Source of the DNA: CAUVKI01 sp963552605
GTDB taxonomy: Bacteria > Bacillota > Clostridia > Tissierellales > Peptoniphilaceae
DNA: 23,756 nt
Reading direction: 5' to 3'
Assembly: GCA_963552605.1 (NCBI GenBank)
Contig: CAUVKI010000030.1
Coordinates: 1-23,756 of the forward strand
Shown here: piece by piece, positions 1-8,045 of the stretch
How positions within the stretch are numbered: position 1 is the first letter of the stretch
How the letters are laid out: the number at the start of each line of letters is the position of its first letter
Position numbers and translations under genes: made by a program
Notes under the pieces: generated by a model
The model's database searches: none
Seen by the model: the letters and a program-made list of their open reading frames with translations, nothing else
Told to the model about the DNA's origin: nothing

Positions 1-18
1 TCTTTAATTTGCGGTATT

Positions 19-24
19 TATAAT
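19..24 (+). promoter_or_regulatory. Possible -10 element for the NERD gene
   Basis: TATAAT lies about 70 bases before the ATG of the NERD gene. The matching -35 position would fall at or beyond the left edge of the window, so the promoter cannot be confirmed. Confidence 0.25.
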
Positions 25-91
25 TTCCAACATTGAGTTATCAAACAGGTCTATTCAAATAGTAAAATTAGCAAAGGGGTGTTTGAGAAAG

Positions 92-757
92 ATGAATAAG
101 TGGGAAGAGTTTAAAGAAGATTTGTTGGGTGCGGTGAATTTGGTTAGATATGGTTTTCGTACCAATACGAAGTATTCGGAGCTTGAAAATAATAAGGGAA
201 AGATCGGGGAGTTTAGGATTTTTCACGAGCTTGAGAAAGTGAAGGTTCATCATCATACTGCGCTTAATGTTTATCTTCCTAAAAAGAATGGGTATCCGAC
301 TGAGGTTGATGTTATTTACATCAATCCTAAGGGCGTGTATATAATTGAGTCAAAGAATTTTAGAGGTTGGATTTTCGGTGATGCGACAAGCAGTAAGTGG
401 ATGCAGATGCTTAATCCGAATCATCGTCAGCAGTTTCCAAATCCTATCTGGCAAAATCTTGCTCATATGGAGGCAATTCAGAAATTTCTTTCCTACATAC
501 AGCCTGAATATATGCATAATTTTGTGGTATTCGGGGAAAACTGTGAGATAAAGAAAATGATTTTGAGAGAGTCCGGAGCATATGTAATGTATCGGCACGA
601 TCTTGCCGTGAAAATTCAGCAGGATCTTGACCATCTGCCGACTGTTTTCAGTAATGAACTGATTGATGTGACTTATCGCTCAATCGAAAACCTATCTTTA
701 AAGATAAGCAAAGAAGAGCATATAAAAAAGCTTGAAAAAAGGCATAATTCAAAATAG
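92..757 (+). CDS. NERD (nuclease-related) domain protein
   Basis: A 221-residue protein with the nuclease-related domain (NERD), a restriction-endonuclease-like fold often found in DNA-processing or defence-associated proteins. Visible signatures are the early GKIGE segment (Glu40), the EVD pair with Asp73 followed by a hydrophobic strand, and the IIESK core (Glu86, Lys88), which together match the E...D...ExK catalytic pattern. The rest is helical with no further recognisable domain, signal peptide or membrane segment. A TTG start at 83 is possible, but AAAGGGG at 73-79 is only 3 bases from it and 12 from the ATG at 92, so the ATG is preferred. The gene stands alone, with the opposing gcv operon downstream and its own terminator at 787-821. 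The substrate is unknown; a defence or DNA-repair role is only inference from the family. Confidence 0.8.
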   Translation: MNKWEEFKEDLLGAVNLVRYGFRTNTKYSELENNKGKIGEFRIFHELEKVKVHHHTALNVYLPKKNGYPTEVDVIYINPKGVYIIESKNFRGWIFGDATSSKWMQMLNPNHRQQFPNPIWQNLAHMEAIQKFLSYIQPEYMHNFVVFGENCEIKKMILRESGAYVMYRHDLAVKIQQDLDHLPTVFSNELIDVTYRSIENLSLKISKEEHIKKLEKRHNSK

Positions 758-760
758 GCT

Positions 761-844
761 CGGCGTTTGTCAAGGCGCAAAAAAAGTCAGAACTTTATAA
801 TTTGGAGTTCTGATTTTTTTTGCTTGTTTCCTTGACAAACACCG
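761..844. repeat. 15-bp inverted repeat enclosing the terminator
   Basis: CGGCGTTTGTCAAGG (761-775) pairs with CCTTGACAAACACCG (830-844), 14 of 15 positions. The arms flank the terminator hairpin at 787-821, giving a long two-tier stem. This could be a footprint of a mobile element, a miniature inverted-repeat element or an elaborated terminator; the sequence does not decide. Confidence 0.6.
787..821 (+). terminator. Intrinsic terminator of the NERD gene
   Basis: An 8-bp perfect stem, TCAGAACT (787-794) with AGTTCTGA (806-813), is followed by a run of eight T. It lies about 30 bases after the stop codon and is nested inside the larger inverted repeat 761-844. Confidence 0.75.
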
Positions 845-1008
845 CTTTGATGTGGTGCGGGATTTGCACCGGCGAGACGAGTTTGAACTTTGAGTGAATG
901 AGCCGGCTCAACTCGGAGAAAAGGTTTAATTGTTGACCGTCGTTTTTTGTACGGGCGAAATACAGCTCACAGAAAATATTTGTTTATCGGGTTGAGTGAT
1001 TAAAGTTG
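845..1008. other. Non-coding hairpin-rich intergenic stretch
   Basis: There is no credible gene between the NERD gene and the gcv terminator. The stretch contains several short inverted repeats: GGTGC/GCACC (854-870), the perfect 12-bp palindrome TGAGCCGGCTCA (899-910) inside the broader CGAGTTTGA/TCAACTCG pairing (878-915), and CCGT/ACGG (937-954). Its base composition is more GC-rich and more structured than the other intergenic DNA here. It may be a dispersed repeat or the remains of one. Confidence 0.4.
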
Positions 1009-1054
1009 AAAAAAAATAAGACGGAGTACCCGACAAAGTATTTTCCGTCTTATT
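1009..1054 (-). terminator. Intrinsic terminator of the gcv operon
   Basis: Read on the minus strand, an 11-bp perfect stem (arms 1044-1054 and 1015-1025, AATAAGACGGA with TCCGTCTTATT) ends in a run of eight T (the A run at 1009-1016). It lies about 115 bases beyond the gcvPB stop codon. Confidence 0.8.
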
Positions 1055-1167
1055 TATGCAGAGTTTGCATTCTCAAAACATTGTATCGATAGTTGCAAGC
1101 TCTTTCAAGATAGATATTGAAATGATGTTAAACAGGCGCTTTCCTGCAAAGACACTTTTTTTAGAAA

Positions 1168-2619
1168 TTACTCGTATTTTAGAACGGGTTTCCTTGCGGC
1201 AAGAGTTTCATCGGGTCTTGAAACAATGGTGGTGTTCGGTGCGCTATGGAGGATATCAGGATTTTCTCTTGCTTCCTCGGCAATTTGCTTCATTGCTCTT
1301 GCAAAACTGTCCAAGGTTTCTTTTGATTCGGTTTCCGTAGGTTCAACCATCAACGCTTCGTTTACTATAAGCGGGAAATAGACCGTGGGAGGGTGAAAGC
1401 CCATATCCAAAAGTCTCTTTGCAACATCTAAGGTTTTAATCTCTCCCGAATGGTCGTCCTTTAATCCGGAAAGTACCGTTTCATGCATACAAAATTCATC
1501 AAAGCTTAAGTTATAATCCTCTTTGAGGAGAGCCTGCAGATAATTTGCATTGAGAACGGCGACTTCGCTTGCTTTTTTAAGACCGTCTCTTCCCATCATC
1601 AATATATAGGTGTAAGCTCTTACCAAAATTCCGAAATGTCCCCAAAATCCTTTGACCTTGCCCATTGTGTCGGGAAGTTCCTTTAGGAAATATCTGTCAC
1701 CGTCTTTCTCGACTACGGGAGAGGGTAAAAATTTTGAAAGAAAACTTTTAACTCCCACAGGTCCTGCCCCCGGTCCGCCTCCGCCGTGCGGTGTGGAAAA
1801 GGTTTTGTGCAAGTTTAAGTGCACCGCGTCAAATCCCATATCACCCGGACGAACGTGTCCCATAATCGCATTGGAGTTTGCACCGTCATAGTACACAAGC
1901 CCTCCCGCATCATGCACAATTTTTGTAATTTCTTCTATCTCATCTTCAAAAATTCCTACCGTATTGGGATTTGTGAGCATAAGTGCGCAGGTATCATCAC
2001 CTACAACCTTTTTCAAAGCCCCTATATCAACACGCCCTCTTTTGTTGGATTTGATTTCAATTACATCACAACCTGCCATTACAGTTGTTGCGGGGTTTGT
2101 GCCGTGTGCGGAGTCCGGCACAATTACCTTATCACGTTTAAAATCTCCTTTTGCCTCGTGGTATTTTTTTATCACTGCAACTCCAGTGTACTCCCCGTGA
2201 GCTCCGGCGGCAGGCTGGAGCGTGAACTCGTCCATTCCGGTTACCTCGCAAAGCGATTTTCCGAGATCATACATAAGTTTCAATGCACCTTGAACGGTTT
2301 CTTCCGACTGCATAGGGTGAATACCCGAAAAGCCCTCAAATCTTGCAGTAGCTTCGTTAATCTTGGGATTGTATTTCATAGTGCAGGAACCTAAAGGATA
2401 AAAACCGCTGTCCACTCCGAAATTTTTATTTGAAAGATTGGTATAATGACGAACCACATCTACTTCGGAGAGTTCGGGAAAATTCAAATCCGATTTTCTC
2501 AAATATTCCGCAGGCAACAATTCCTCAGGTTTTTTTGCTTCAACATCTAAAGGAGGAAGCGTATAGGCTCTTAACCCTTTAACGGAAAGATCAAAAATCA
2601 ACTTATCATAGTCTTTCAT
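1168..2619 (-). CDS. gcvPB: Glycine dehydrogenase (decarboxylating) subunit 2, P-protein beta half
   Basis: The 483-residue C-terminal half of the split P-protein. With GcvPA it decarboxylates glycine using pyridoxal phosphate and passes the aminomethyl group to lipoyl-GcvH. The PLP lysine is visible as Lys272 in NLHKTFSTPHGGGGPG, the glycine-rich loop typical of this family. Other family marks are DSAHGTNPATT near residue 169 and YDGANSNAIMGHVRPGD near 244. The length is normal for the two-subunit form. The start codon overlaps the gcvPA stop by one base (TAATG), and its ribosome site GGAGGCG lies within the end of gcvPA, so translation is probably coupled to give equal subunits. It is the last gene of gcvT-gcvH-gcvPA-gcvPB, followed by a terminator at 1009-1054. 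Confidence 0.97.
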   Translation of the reverse strand: MKDYDKLIFDLSVKGLRAYTLPPLDVEAKKPEELLPAEYLRKSDLNFPELSEVDVVRHYTNLSNKNFGVDSGFYPLGSCTMKYNPKINEATARFEGFSGIHPMQSEETVQGALKLMYDLGKSLCEVTGMDEFTLQPAAGAHGEYTGVAVIKKYHEAKGDFKRDKVIVPDSAHGTNPATTVMAGCDVIEIKSNKRGRVDIGALKKVVGDDTCALMLTNPNTVGIFEDEIEEITKIVHDAGGLVYYDGANSNAIMGHVRPGDMGFDAVHLNLHKTFSTPHGGGGPGAGPVGVKSFLSKFLPSPVVEKDGDRYFLKELPDTMGKVKGFWGHFGILVRAYTYILMMGRDGLKKASEVAVLNANYLQALLKEDYNLSFDEFCMHETVLSGLKDDHSGEIKTLDVAKRLLDMGFHPPTVYFPLIVNEALMVEPTETESKETLDSFARAMKQIAEEARENPDILHSAPNTTIVSRPDETLAARKPVLKYE

Positions 2620-3953
2620 TATAACGCCTCCAATACTCTTACCAACTTGTCTATTTCTTCTTTTGTACGCTTTTCGGTTACGGCAAAGAGAATTGCATTC
2701 GGGTCATCAGGAAGTTTAACTCCGCCCAAAATCCCCTCTTTAAGTAGGGCTTCGTTGATTTTTTCAGCCGAAACGGGAGCTTTTATTGCAAATTCCAAAA
2801 AGAACGGCTTGTTGTAAAGCGCCTTGAATTTTCCGCTCTTCGTAATTTCGTCAAAAGCATAGTGCGCTTTGGAGAAGGCCTGCTCTGCAACCTCTCTCAT
2901 ACCCTCTTTTCCAAGCAGCGACATATACATCGCACATATAAGCGAGTTTATTCCCTCATTCGAGCATATGTTTGAAGTCGCCTTATCTCTCCTTATATGC
3001 TGTTCCCTTGATGCAAGGGTAAGCACATAGGAACGTTTTTTGTTTCTGTCCACAGTTTCCCCTACCAATCTGCCGGGGAGTTTTCTCATATAGCTCTCAC
3101 GAGCCGCAATAATTCCTATATAAGGTCCTCCGAATGACATGGGAATACCCAAGCTTTGAGCTTCTCCTATAACGACATCAACATCTTGCTTTGCAGGAGA
3201 TTTAAGTACGCCCAAAGTAAAGGGATCTGTCGACAGGATCATTGAAGATTTTTTGTTGTTTTCATGAACTATGGAGGCGGCCTCTTTCACATTTTCCAAA
3301 ATTCCATAAAAGTTCGGACTTTGCATAATGAAGCCTGCGGTGTCTTTGGTAAGTTTGGACTTCAAATCGTCAAGCGAAGTTTCTCCGTCCTCGGCTTCCA
3401 CTTCTATGACCTTTATATTCTGGTAGTGGCAGTAGGTTTTTAATACCTTTATATAATCGGGATTGCAGGTTTTTGAAACAGCAATTTCTTTTTTTCTCAT
3501 CACATTTGATGCCATAATCGCCGCTTCGGCAAATGCGGTTGCCACATCATAAAGGGAAGCATTTGCAACGTCCATTCCGGTCAATCTGCAAATAAAAGTC
3601 TGAAACTCAAAAATATATTGGAGAGTACCCTGACTTATTTCGGGTTGATAGGGAGTATAAGAGGTCAAAAACTCCGATCGGGACGCAATGTAATCTATCA
3701 CCGTAGGGATATAGTGATCATAGGAGCCTGCACCCATGAAGCAAGGCATTTGGTTTGCATTTTTATTAAGATTTGAAAGATTTTTAAGAATATTTAGAAC
3801 CTCCGGTTCGCTTTTGGACAGAGGAAGATTAGGTTCTTTTTCCAAGCGGAATTTTTTCGGAATAATATTGAACAGGTCATCGGCACTTTCAGCTCCGATG
3901 ACCTTCAACATTTCCCGTTCTTCCGTATCCGTTATGGGAATGTACGGATACAT
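2619..3953 (-). CDS. gcvPA: Glycine dehydrogenase (decarboxylating) subunit 1, P-protein alpha half
   Basis: The 444-residue N-terminal half of the split P-protein, PLP-enzyme fold but without the PLP lysine, which is in GcvPB. Recognisable segments are MYPYIPITDTEEREML at the start, FMGAGSYDHYIPTV near residue 80, YTPYQPEISQGTLQ, and the SFGGPYIGI and GRLVGET motifs in the second half. A longer frame opens at 3974, but the ATG at 3953 is chosen because a perfect AAGGAG sits 7 bases before it and it follows the gcvH stop with only one base between. Tight spacing to gcvH and a one-base overlap with gcvPB show a coupled operon. Confidence 0.96.
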   Translation of the reverse strand: MYPYIPITDTEEREMLKVIGAESADDLFNIIPKKFRLEKEPNLPLSKSEPEVLNILKNLSNLNKNANQMPCFMGAGSYDHYIPTVIDYIASRSEFLTSYTPYQPEISQGTLQYIFEFQTFICRLTGMDVANASLYDVATAFAEAAIMASNVMRKKEIAVSKTCNPDYIKVLKTYCHYQNIKVIEVEAEDGETSLDDLKSKLTKDTAGFIMQSPNFYGILENVKEAASIVHENNKKSSMILSTDPFTLGVLKSPAKQDVDVVIGEAQSLGIPMSFGGPYIGIIAARESYMRKLPGRLVGETVDRNKKRSYVLTLASREQHIRRDKATSNICSNEGINSLICAMYMSLLGKEGMREVAEQAFSKAHYAFDEITKSGKFKALYNKPFFLEFAIKAPVSAEKINEALLKEGILGGVKLPDDPNAILFAVTEKRTKEEIDKLVRVLEAL

Positions 3954-3954
3954 A

Positions 3955-4347
3955 CTAATTCTCCTTGGAAGCAAATTCTTTATAAGCCTCGTCGTTCATC
4001 AGTTCGGAAGCCTCCGAAGGGTCTGAAAGCTCGATCTTTACGATCCAATTTGCATAAGCGTCTTTATTCAAAAGTTCAGGTTCGTCATCTAAAGCTTCAT
4101 TGACCTCGATAATCTTTCCGCTCATAGGAAGATACACATCGGTAGCGGCTTTAACGGACTCCACCGAAGAAAACGCATCTCCCTTTGAGATTTCATCTCC
4201 CGCTTCGGGAAGATCCACATATACGATATCTCCAAGATGCTCTTGTGCATAGTCTGCAATTCCGACCACGCCGACATTTCCCTCAATCTTAATCCACTCG
4301 TGCTCTTTCGTATAGAGCAGACCTTTTGATACTTTTACTTCTGCCAT
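3955..4347 (-). CDS. gcvH: Glycine cleavage system H protein (lipoyl carrier)
   Basis: A 130-residue lipoyl-carrier protein that shuttles the aminomethyl group from the P-protein to the T-protein and is then reoxidised by a lipoamide dehydrogenase. The lipoylated residue is Lys66 in SSVESVKAATDVYLP, and the N-terminal YTKEHEWI and GIADYAQEHLGDIVYV segments are hallmarks of the family. The length matches the usual 125-130 residues. The start is supported by AGGAGG about 8 bases upstream. It sits between gcvT (47-base gap) and gcvPA (one-base gap). Neither the L-protein gene nor a lipoate ligase gene is in the window. Confidence 0.97.
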   Translation of the reverse strand: MAEVKVSKGLLYTKEHEWIKIEGNVGVVGIADYAQEHLGDIVYVDLPEAGDEISKGDAFSSVESVKAATDVYLPMSGKIIEVNEALDDEPELLNKDAYANWIVKIELSDPSEASELMNDEAYKEFASKEN

Positions 4348-4394
4348 TTCAATTCCTCCTCTTTATGTTTTACAACTAGGGTACAGTTTGTATT

Positions 4395-5504
4395 TTACTT
4401 GCTCTTTGTTTTCTTTGCAAGATATTTTTTGCTGATAATCTCTGCGGGAATTTTTTTGTTTCTCACTACAACTTCAACCTTATTCCCTATAACCGCTTCT
4501 CCCACATCAATTAAGACATTTGCAATGCACTTTCCGAGCGTGGGACTCAAATATCCCGTGGTCACATAGCCTATATCTTTGCCGTCCTTTTCAACTCTCG
4601 CCCCTTCTCTGGCGATGCCCTTGCCTTTAAGCTCAAGACCTATAATTTTTTGAGAGGGTCCCTCTTCCGCCATTTTCTTAAGAGCGTCTTTTCCAATCCA
4701 ATTTTCTTTTTTGTCAAAGCCTAAAAACATCTTTAATCCTGCATGCACGGGGGTTACGGTTTCCGAAAGTTCATGACCGTATAGGGGAAGCGCCGCTTCA
4801 AATCTCAGAGTATCACGGCAGCCGAGTCCGCAGGGTTTAATTCCGAACTCTTCTCCGGCATTCATTATCTCATTATAAAGTTTTTCCCCGTCCTTGCTGT
4901 AAGGATAAACTTCAAAACCGTCTTCTCCGGTATAACCGGTTCGGGAAATAATGCACTCAACTCCTCCCACCTTAGCTTCCATATGGTGGTAAAATTTCAA
5001 AGTGTCCAAATCGAAATCAACCAATTTTTGCATAGTGTCCTGTGCCTTAGGTCCTTGAACGGCTATTTCAGCAATATTTTCCGTGGCATTCGTAAGTTCG
5101 ACATCAAAATTTCCCTTTTTGTCGTTTACCCACGCCCAATCTTTTTCAATATTCGCTCCGTTGACCACATAGAGATATTTTTTTTCATTGTACTTATAGA
5201 TTAGCAAGTCATCTACCACACCTCCGTCCTCTTTGCACATCATTCCATATACGCACTCTCCGTCTTTAAGTTTACTCACATCTCCGGTAAAGACCGTGTT
5301 TGTGTAAGAGGTGGCATCGTTTCCGTTGACCCATATCTCTCCCATATGAGAAACATCAAAAACTCCCACTGCGCCTCTTACCGCTTCGTGCTCGGGGATA
5401 AGTCCTCCCCCTTTGTAATCAACCGGAAGTTCATAGTCCGCATATACGACCATCTTACCTCCTCTTCGGATATGCTCGTCATAAATCGGTGTTCTCTTTG
5501 CCAT
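4395..5504 (-). CDS. gcvT: Glycine cleavage system T protein (aminomethyltransferase)
   Basis: A 369-residue tetrahydrofolate-dependent aminomethyltransferase. It releases ammonia from the aminomethyl-lipoyl intermediate on GcvH and makes 5,10-methylene-THF. Family marks are FDVSHMGEI near residue 49, GGVVDDLLIYK with the catalytic Asp pair near 98-99, RTGYTGEDGFE and the C-terminal GYVTTGYLSPTLGK. The open frame extends to 5552, but the ATG at 5504 gives the normal N-terminus MAKRTPIYDEH and has GGGAGG six bases before it; the longer version would begin inside the 5' leader. First gene of the gcv operon, behind the promoter at 5557-5586. Confidence 0.96.
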   Translation of the reverse strand: MAKRTPIYDEHIRRGGKMVVYADYELPVDYKGGGLIPEHEAVRGAVGVFDVSHMGEIWVNGNDATSYTNTVFTGDVSKLKDGECVYGMMCKEDGGVVDDLLIYKYNEKKYLYVVNGANIEKDWAWVNDKKGNFDVELTNATENIAEIAVQGPKAQDTMQKLVDFDLDTLKFYHHMEAKVGGVECIISRTGYTGEDGFEVYPYSKDGEKLYNEIMNAGEEFGIKPCGLGCRDTLRFEAALPLYGHELSETVTPVHAGLKMFLGFDKKENWIGKDALKKMAEEGPSQKIIGLELKGKGIAREGARVEKDGKDIGYVTTGYLSPTLGKCIANVLIDVGEAVIGNKVEVVVRNKKIPAEIISKKYLAKKTKSK

Positions 5505-5533
5505 AAAATACCTCCCTAATTTCATTATATAGT

Positions 5534-5551
5534 TGTCATAAGCAAATGACA
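5534..5551. promoter_or_regulatory. Operator-like inverted repeat in the gcvT leader
   Basis: TGTCAT (5534-5539) and ATGACA (5546-5551) form a perfect 6-bp inverted repeat with a 6-base gap, placed at the expected transcription start of gcvT. The position suits a repressor site. No regulator family can be assigned from the half-site. Confidence 0.4.
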
Positions 5552-5556
5552 TCCTT

Positions 5557-5586
5557 ATTCTAGTATATAAAAACTGAAATTGTCAA
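5557..5586 (-). promoter_or_regulatory. gcv operon promoter
   Basis: On the minus strand TTGACA (5581-5586) is a perfect -35, followed after 18 bases by TAGAAT (5557-5562) as the -10. Transcription would start near 5550 and give a leader of only about 45 bases, too short for a glycine riboswitch. Confidence 0.7.
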
Positions 5587-5589
5587 AGC

Positions 5590-5627
5590 AAAACTTTCAA
5601 AAAACTCACAATGTTTTGAAAAGTTTT
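5590..5627. repeat. AT-rich inverted repeat upstream of the gcv promoter
   Basis: AAAACTTTCAAAA (5590-5602) pairs with TTTTGAAAAGTTTT (5614-5627) with one bulged base. It abuts the gcv -35 box, so it could be a regulator site or UP-like element. A run of six T follows on the plus strand but no plus-strand gene precedes it, so a terminator role is unlikely. Confidence 0.35.
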
Positions 5628-5740
5628 TTAGGTGTCGGTCGGAGAACTAAAAGTAAAAAATAAATTAACATAATTGTTCTTGTATAAGCGGTGAATATTA
5701 AACATTCGTTTTGTTATGTGTTGGGAAAATAATTGACATC

Positions 5741-5769
5741 TTGTTTTTTTTTGCGACATATGATATACT
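5741..5769 (+). promoter_or_regulatory. Putative nfnAB promoter
   Basis: TATACT (5764-5769) with TTGTTT (5741-5746) 17 bases upstream is the best-spaced pair. A perfect TTGACA lies nearby at 5733-5738 but would need the off-position TATGAT (5759-5764) and a 20-base spacer. Which hexamers are used is uncertain. Confidence 0.45.
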
Positions 5770-5803
5770 CCGAATAAATTTTTAGATTAAGGGGGAGATA
5801 GCT

Positions 5804-6658
5804 TTGTATCGTATTCTAACAAAGGAGATTTTGGCTCCGAAGATTTTTCGTATGGAAGTGGAAGCTCCGCTTTTGGCAAAATCCGCTCTGCCCGGTCAAT
5901 TTTTGGCGGTTATAATTGACGATAAGGGGGAGAGAGTTCCTCTCACAATCTGTGATTATGATTCTGAAAGGGGCATAGTGGAGATTGTCGCTCAAGTTGT
6001 GGGAAAATCCAGTGCGAAAATGATGGAAATGGAAGTCGGGGATTGTTTCAGAAATGTGGTCGGTCCTTTGGGAAATCCTTCCGATTTTGTCGAAGAACCC
6101 ATAGAGGAGCTTAAGAAAAAGAAGTTGCTCTTTGTGGCGGGGGGAGTGGGTACGGCTCCGGTATATCCGCAGGTGAAGTGGCTTAAGGAGCACGGCATAG
6201 GAGCGGATGTCATATTGGGTGCCAAGAATAAGGATTTTGTAATTCTTGAAGAAAAGCTCGGAAGCGTTTCGGAAAATCTCTATGTATGTACCGATGACGG
6301 CTCTTACGGTTTTTCGGGGATGGTCACCAAATATATTGACGAGCTCATTGTAAATCAGAAAAAGCACTATGATCGCTGCGTGGCGATAGGACCGATGATT
6401 ATGATGAAGTTTGTGGTACTTACCGCAGATAAATATAATCTTGAAACCATAGTTTCCATGAACCCGATTATGGTGGATTGCACGGGAATGTGCGGAGCAT
6501 GTCGTATTCTTGTGGGAGATGAAACAAAGTTTGCCTGTGTGGACGGTCCCGAATTCGTCGGGCAGATGATAAACTGGGATTTGGCTATGAAGCGTTCGGC
6601 TCAGTACAAAGCGCAGGAGAGCGCATCAATGGAAGAATATCTCAAAGGGAGGGAATAA
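5804..6658 (+). CDS. nfnA: NADH-dependent reduced ferredoxin:NADP+ oxidoreductase, subunit A
   Basis: A 284-residue ferredoxin-NADP reductase-type flavoprotein, the small subunit of the cytoplasmic electron-bifurcating NfnAB complex that couples NADP+ reduction by reduced ferredoxin and NADH. Visible are the FAD segment VPLTICDYD near residue 45, the nucleotide-binding loop FVAGGVGTAPVYPQVKWL near 110, and a C-terminal [2Fe-2S] site with Cys226, Cys230, Cys233 and Cys245 (VDCTGMCGACRI ... FACVDGPEF). The start is a TTG at 5804 preceded by GGGGGAGA at 5791-5798; no ATG fits. One base separates it from nfnB. Homologues also serve as the electron-transfer subunit of dihydroorotate dehydrogenase, but the adjoining GltD-like subunit makes Nfn the better call. 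Confidence 0.9.
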   Translation: MYRILTKEILAPKIFRMEVEAPLLAKSALPGQFLAVIIDDKGERVPLTICDYDSERGIVEIVAQVVGKSSAKMMEMEVGDCFRNVVGPLGNPSDFVEEPIEELKKKKLLFVAGGVGTAPVYPQVKWLKEHGIGADVILGAKNKDFVILEEKLGSVSENLYVCTDDGSYGFSGMVTKYIDELIVNQKKHYDRCVAIGPMIMMKFVVLTADKYNLETIVSMNPIMVDCTGMCGACRILVGDETKFACVDGPEFVGQMINWDLAMKRSAQYKAQESASMEEYLKGRE

Positions 6659-6659
6659 A

Positions 6660-8042
6660 ATGCCTAATTTTGTAAGAACACCCATTAAGGAGCAAGCTCC
6701 CGATGTGAGAAATAAAAACTTTGAAGAGGTATGTTTGGGATACACCGTTGAAGAAGCGATAACCGAGGCGAAACGATGTATTCAATGCAAACACAAGCCC
6801 TGTCAGCTGAGATGTCCGGTTTCAATCGACATACCCGCCTTTATAAAGGAAGTGGCTAATGAAAATTTTGAAGCCGCATATAAAGTTCTCTCCACCTACA
6901 CCCAGCTTCCTGCGGTCTGCGGAAGAGTTTGCCCGCAGGAGACCCAGTGCGAAATGAAATGTACCATGGGAATAAAAGGAGATGCGGTCGCCATAGGAAA
7001 ACTTGAGAGATTTGTGGCGGATTGGGCTAGGGAGCACGGAGTTAAGAACACCGAAAAAGAACCCTCCAACGGACACAAGGTTGCGATAATCGGGGCGGGT
7101 CCTGCGGGAATTGCCTGTGCAGGAGTTTTGGCAAAAAAAGGATATTCCGTAACTATGTATGAAGCCTTGCACGAAAATGGAGGAGTGTTGGTTTATGGGA
7201 TACCCGAATTTCGTTTGCCGAAGGAAAAGGTGGTTAAAAACGAAGTAAATAACCTCAGAGAACTTGGAGTGGAAATAATAAACGATGTAATAATCGGGCG
7301 CACCCTTACCATAGATTGTCTTTTTGATGAAATGGGATTTGAGGCGGTATTTATAGGTTCGGGAGCGGGACTTCCGAATTTTATGAATATCCCCGGGGAG
7401 AATTTGAACGGAGTTTATTCCGCAAATGAGTTTTTGACCAGAAACAATCTTATGAAAGCTTTCAAACCCGATTATGATACTCCCATTCGTGCGGGAAAGA
7501 AAGTTGCGGTTGTCGGAGGGGGAAATGTGGCGATGGATGCCGCTCGAACGGCAAAGCGTTTGGGAGCTGATGTTACGGTTGTTTACAGAAGAACTCAGGA
7601 TAATCTTCCCGCACGTGTGGAAGAAGTGGACCACGCTATGGAGGAGGGGATAAAGTTTGAATTTCTGACTTCCCCCGTAGAGATCTTGGGTGATGAAAAC
7701 TTTTGGGTCAAATCAATAAGATGTGCCCGTTATGAGCTTGGAGAAAAAGACGCTTCCGGAAGAAACTCCGTAAATAAAATAGAGGGTTCCGAATTTGAGG
7801 AGGAGTTTGATACGGTCATTATGAGCATAGGCACTTCACCCAATCCGTTAATTTCCTCCACCACCAAGGGATTGGATGTCAATAGAAAAGGCTGTCTGAT
7901 AGCGGACGAAAAGGGTGCGACCACAAGAGAGGGAGTATTTGCCGGAGGAGATGCCGTAACCGGTGCGGCAACGGTAATTCTCGCTATGGGAGCGGGAAAG
8001 GACGCGGCAAAAGCAATCGACGAGTATATAAAATCCAAATGA
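6660..8042 (+). CDS. nfnB: NADH-dependent reduced ferredoxin:NADP+ oxidoreductase, subunit B (GltD-like)
   Basis: A 460-residue flavoprotein of the glutamate synthase small-subunit family, the large subunit of NfnAB. The N-terminus carries iron-sulfur cysteines Cys40, Cys43, Cys48 and Cys52 (CIQCKHKPCQLRCP) and a second cysteine group around residues 83-101 (VCGRVCPQETQCEMKC). The FAD Rossmann motif IIGAGPAGIACAG is near residue 144 and the NADPH motif VVGGGNVAMDAARTAKRLG near 280, with VVYRRT after it. Near the end, VFAGGDAVTGAATVI is the flavin-closing motif. Without a glutamate synthase large subunit and directly after nfnA, it is assigned to the bifurcating Nfn complex. Annotations of such proteins as glutamate synthase (gltA) are a common alternative. 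A terminator follows. Confidence 0.92.
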   Translation: MPNFVRTPIKEQAPDVRNKNFEEVCLGYTVEEAITEAKRCIQCKHKPCQLRCPVSIDIPAFIKEVANENFEAAYKVLSTYTQLPAVCGRVCPQETQCEMKCTMGIKGDAVAIGKLERFVADWAREHGVKNTEKEPSNGHKVAIIGAGPAGIACAGVLAKKGYSVTMYEALHENGGVLVYGIPEFRLPKEKVVKNEVNNLRELGVEIINDVIIGRTLTIDCLFDEMGFEAVFIGSGAGLPNFMNIPGENLNGVYSANEFLTRNNLMKAFKPDYDTPIRAGKKVAVVGGGNVAMDAARTAKRLGADVTVVYRRTQDNLPARVEEVDHAMEEGIKFEFLTSPVEILGDENFWVKSIRCARYELGEKDASGRNSVNKIEGSEFEEEFDTVIMSIGTSPNPLISSTTKGLDVNRKGCLIADEKGATTREGVFAGGDAVTGAATVILAMGAGKDAAKAIDEYIKSK

Positions 8043-8045
8043 GCA

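Noticed and set aside
1819..2394. Plus-strand 191-residue reading frame
   Set aside because: It is antisense to gcvPB, has no ribosome site, and its composition (Cys, His, Phe rich) is typical of a shadow frame.
5590..5629. Plus-strand intrinsic terminator between gcvT and nfnA
   Set aside because: It has a stem and T run, but the stem is AT-rich with a bulge and no plus-strand gene lies upstream; listed only as a repeat.
5505..5803. Glycine riboswitch upstream of gcvT
   Set aside because: The promoter lies so close to gcvT that the leader is about 45 bases, and no tandem aptamer-like structure was seen in the rest of the spacer.
6822..7634. Minus-strand 270-residue reading frame
   Set aside because: It lies entirely antisense to nfnB, with no family resemblance or ribosome site.
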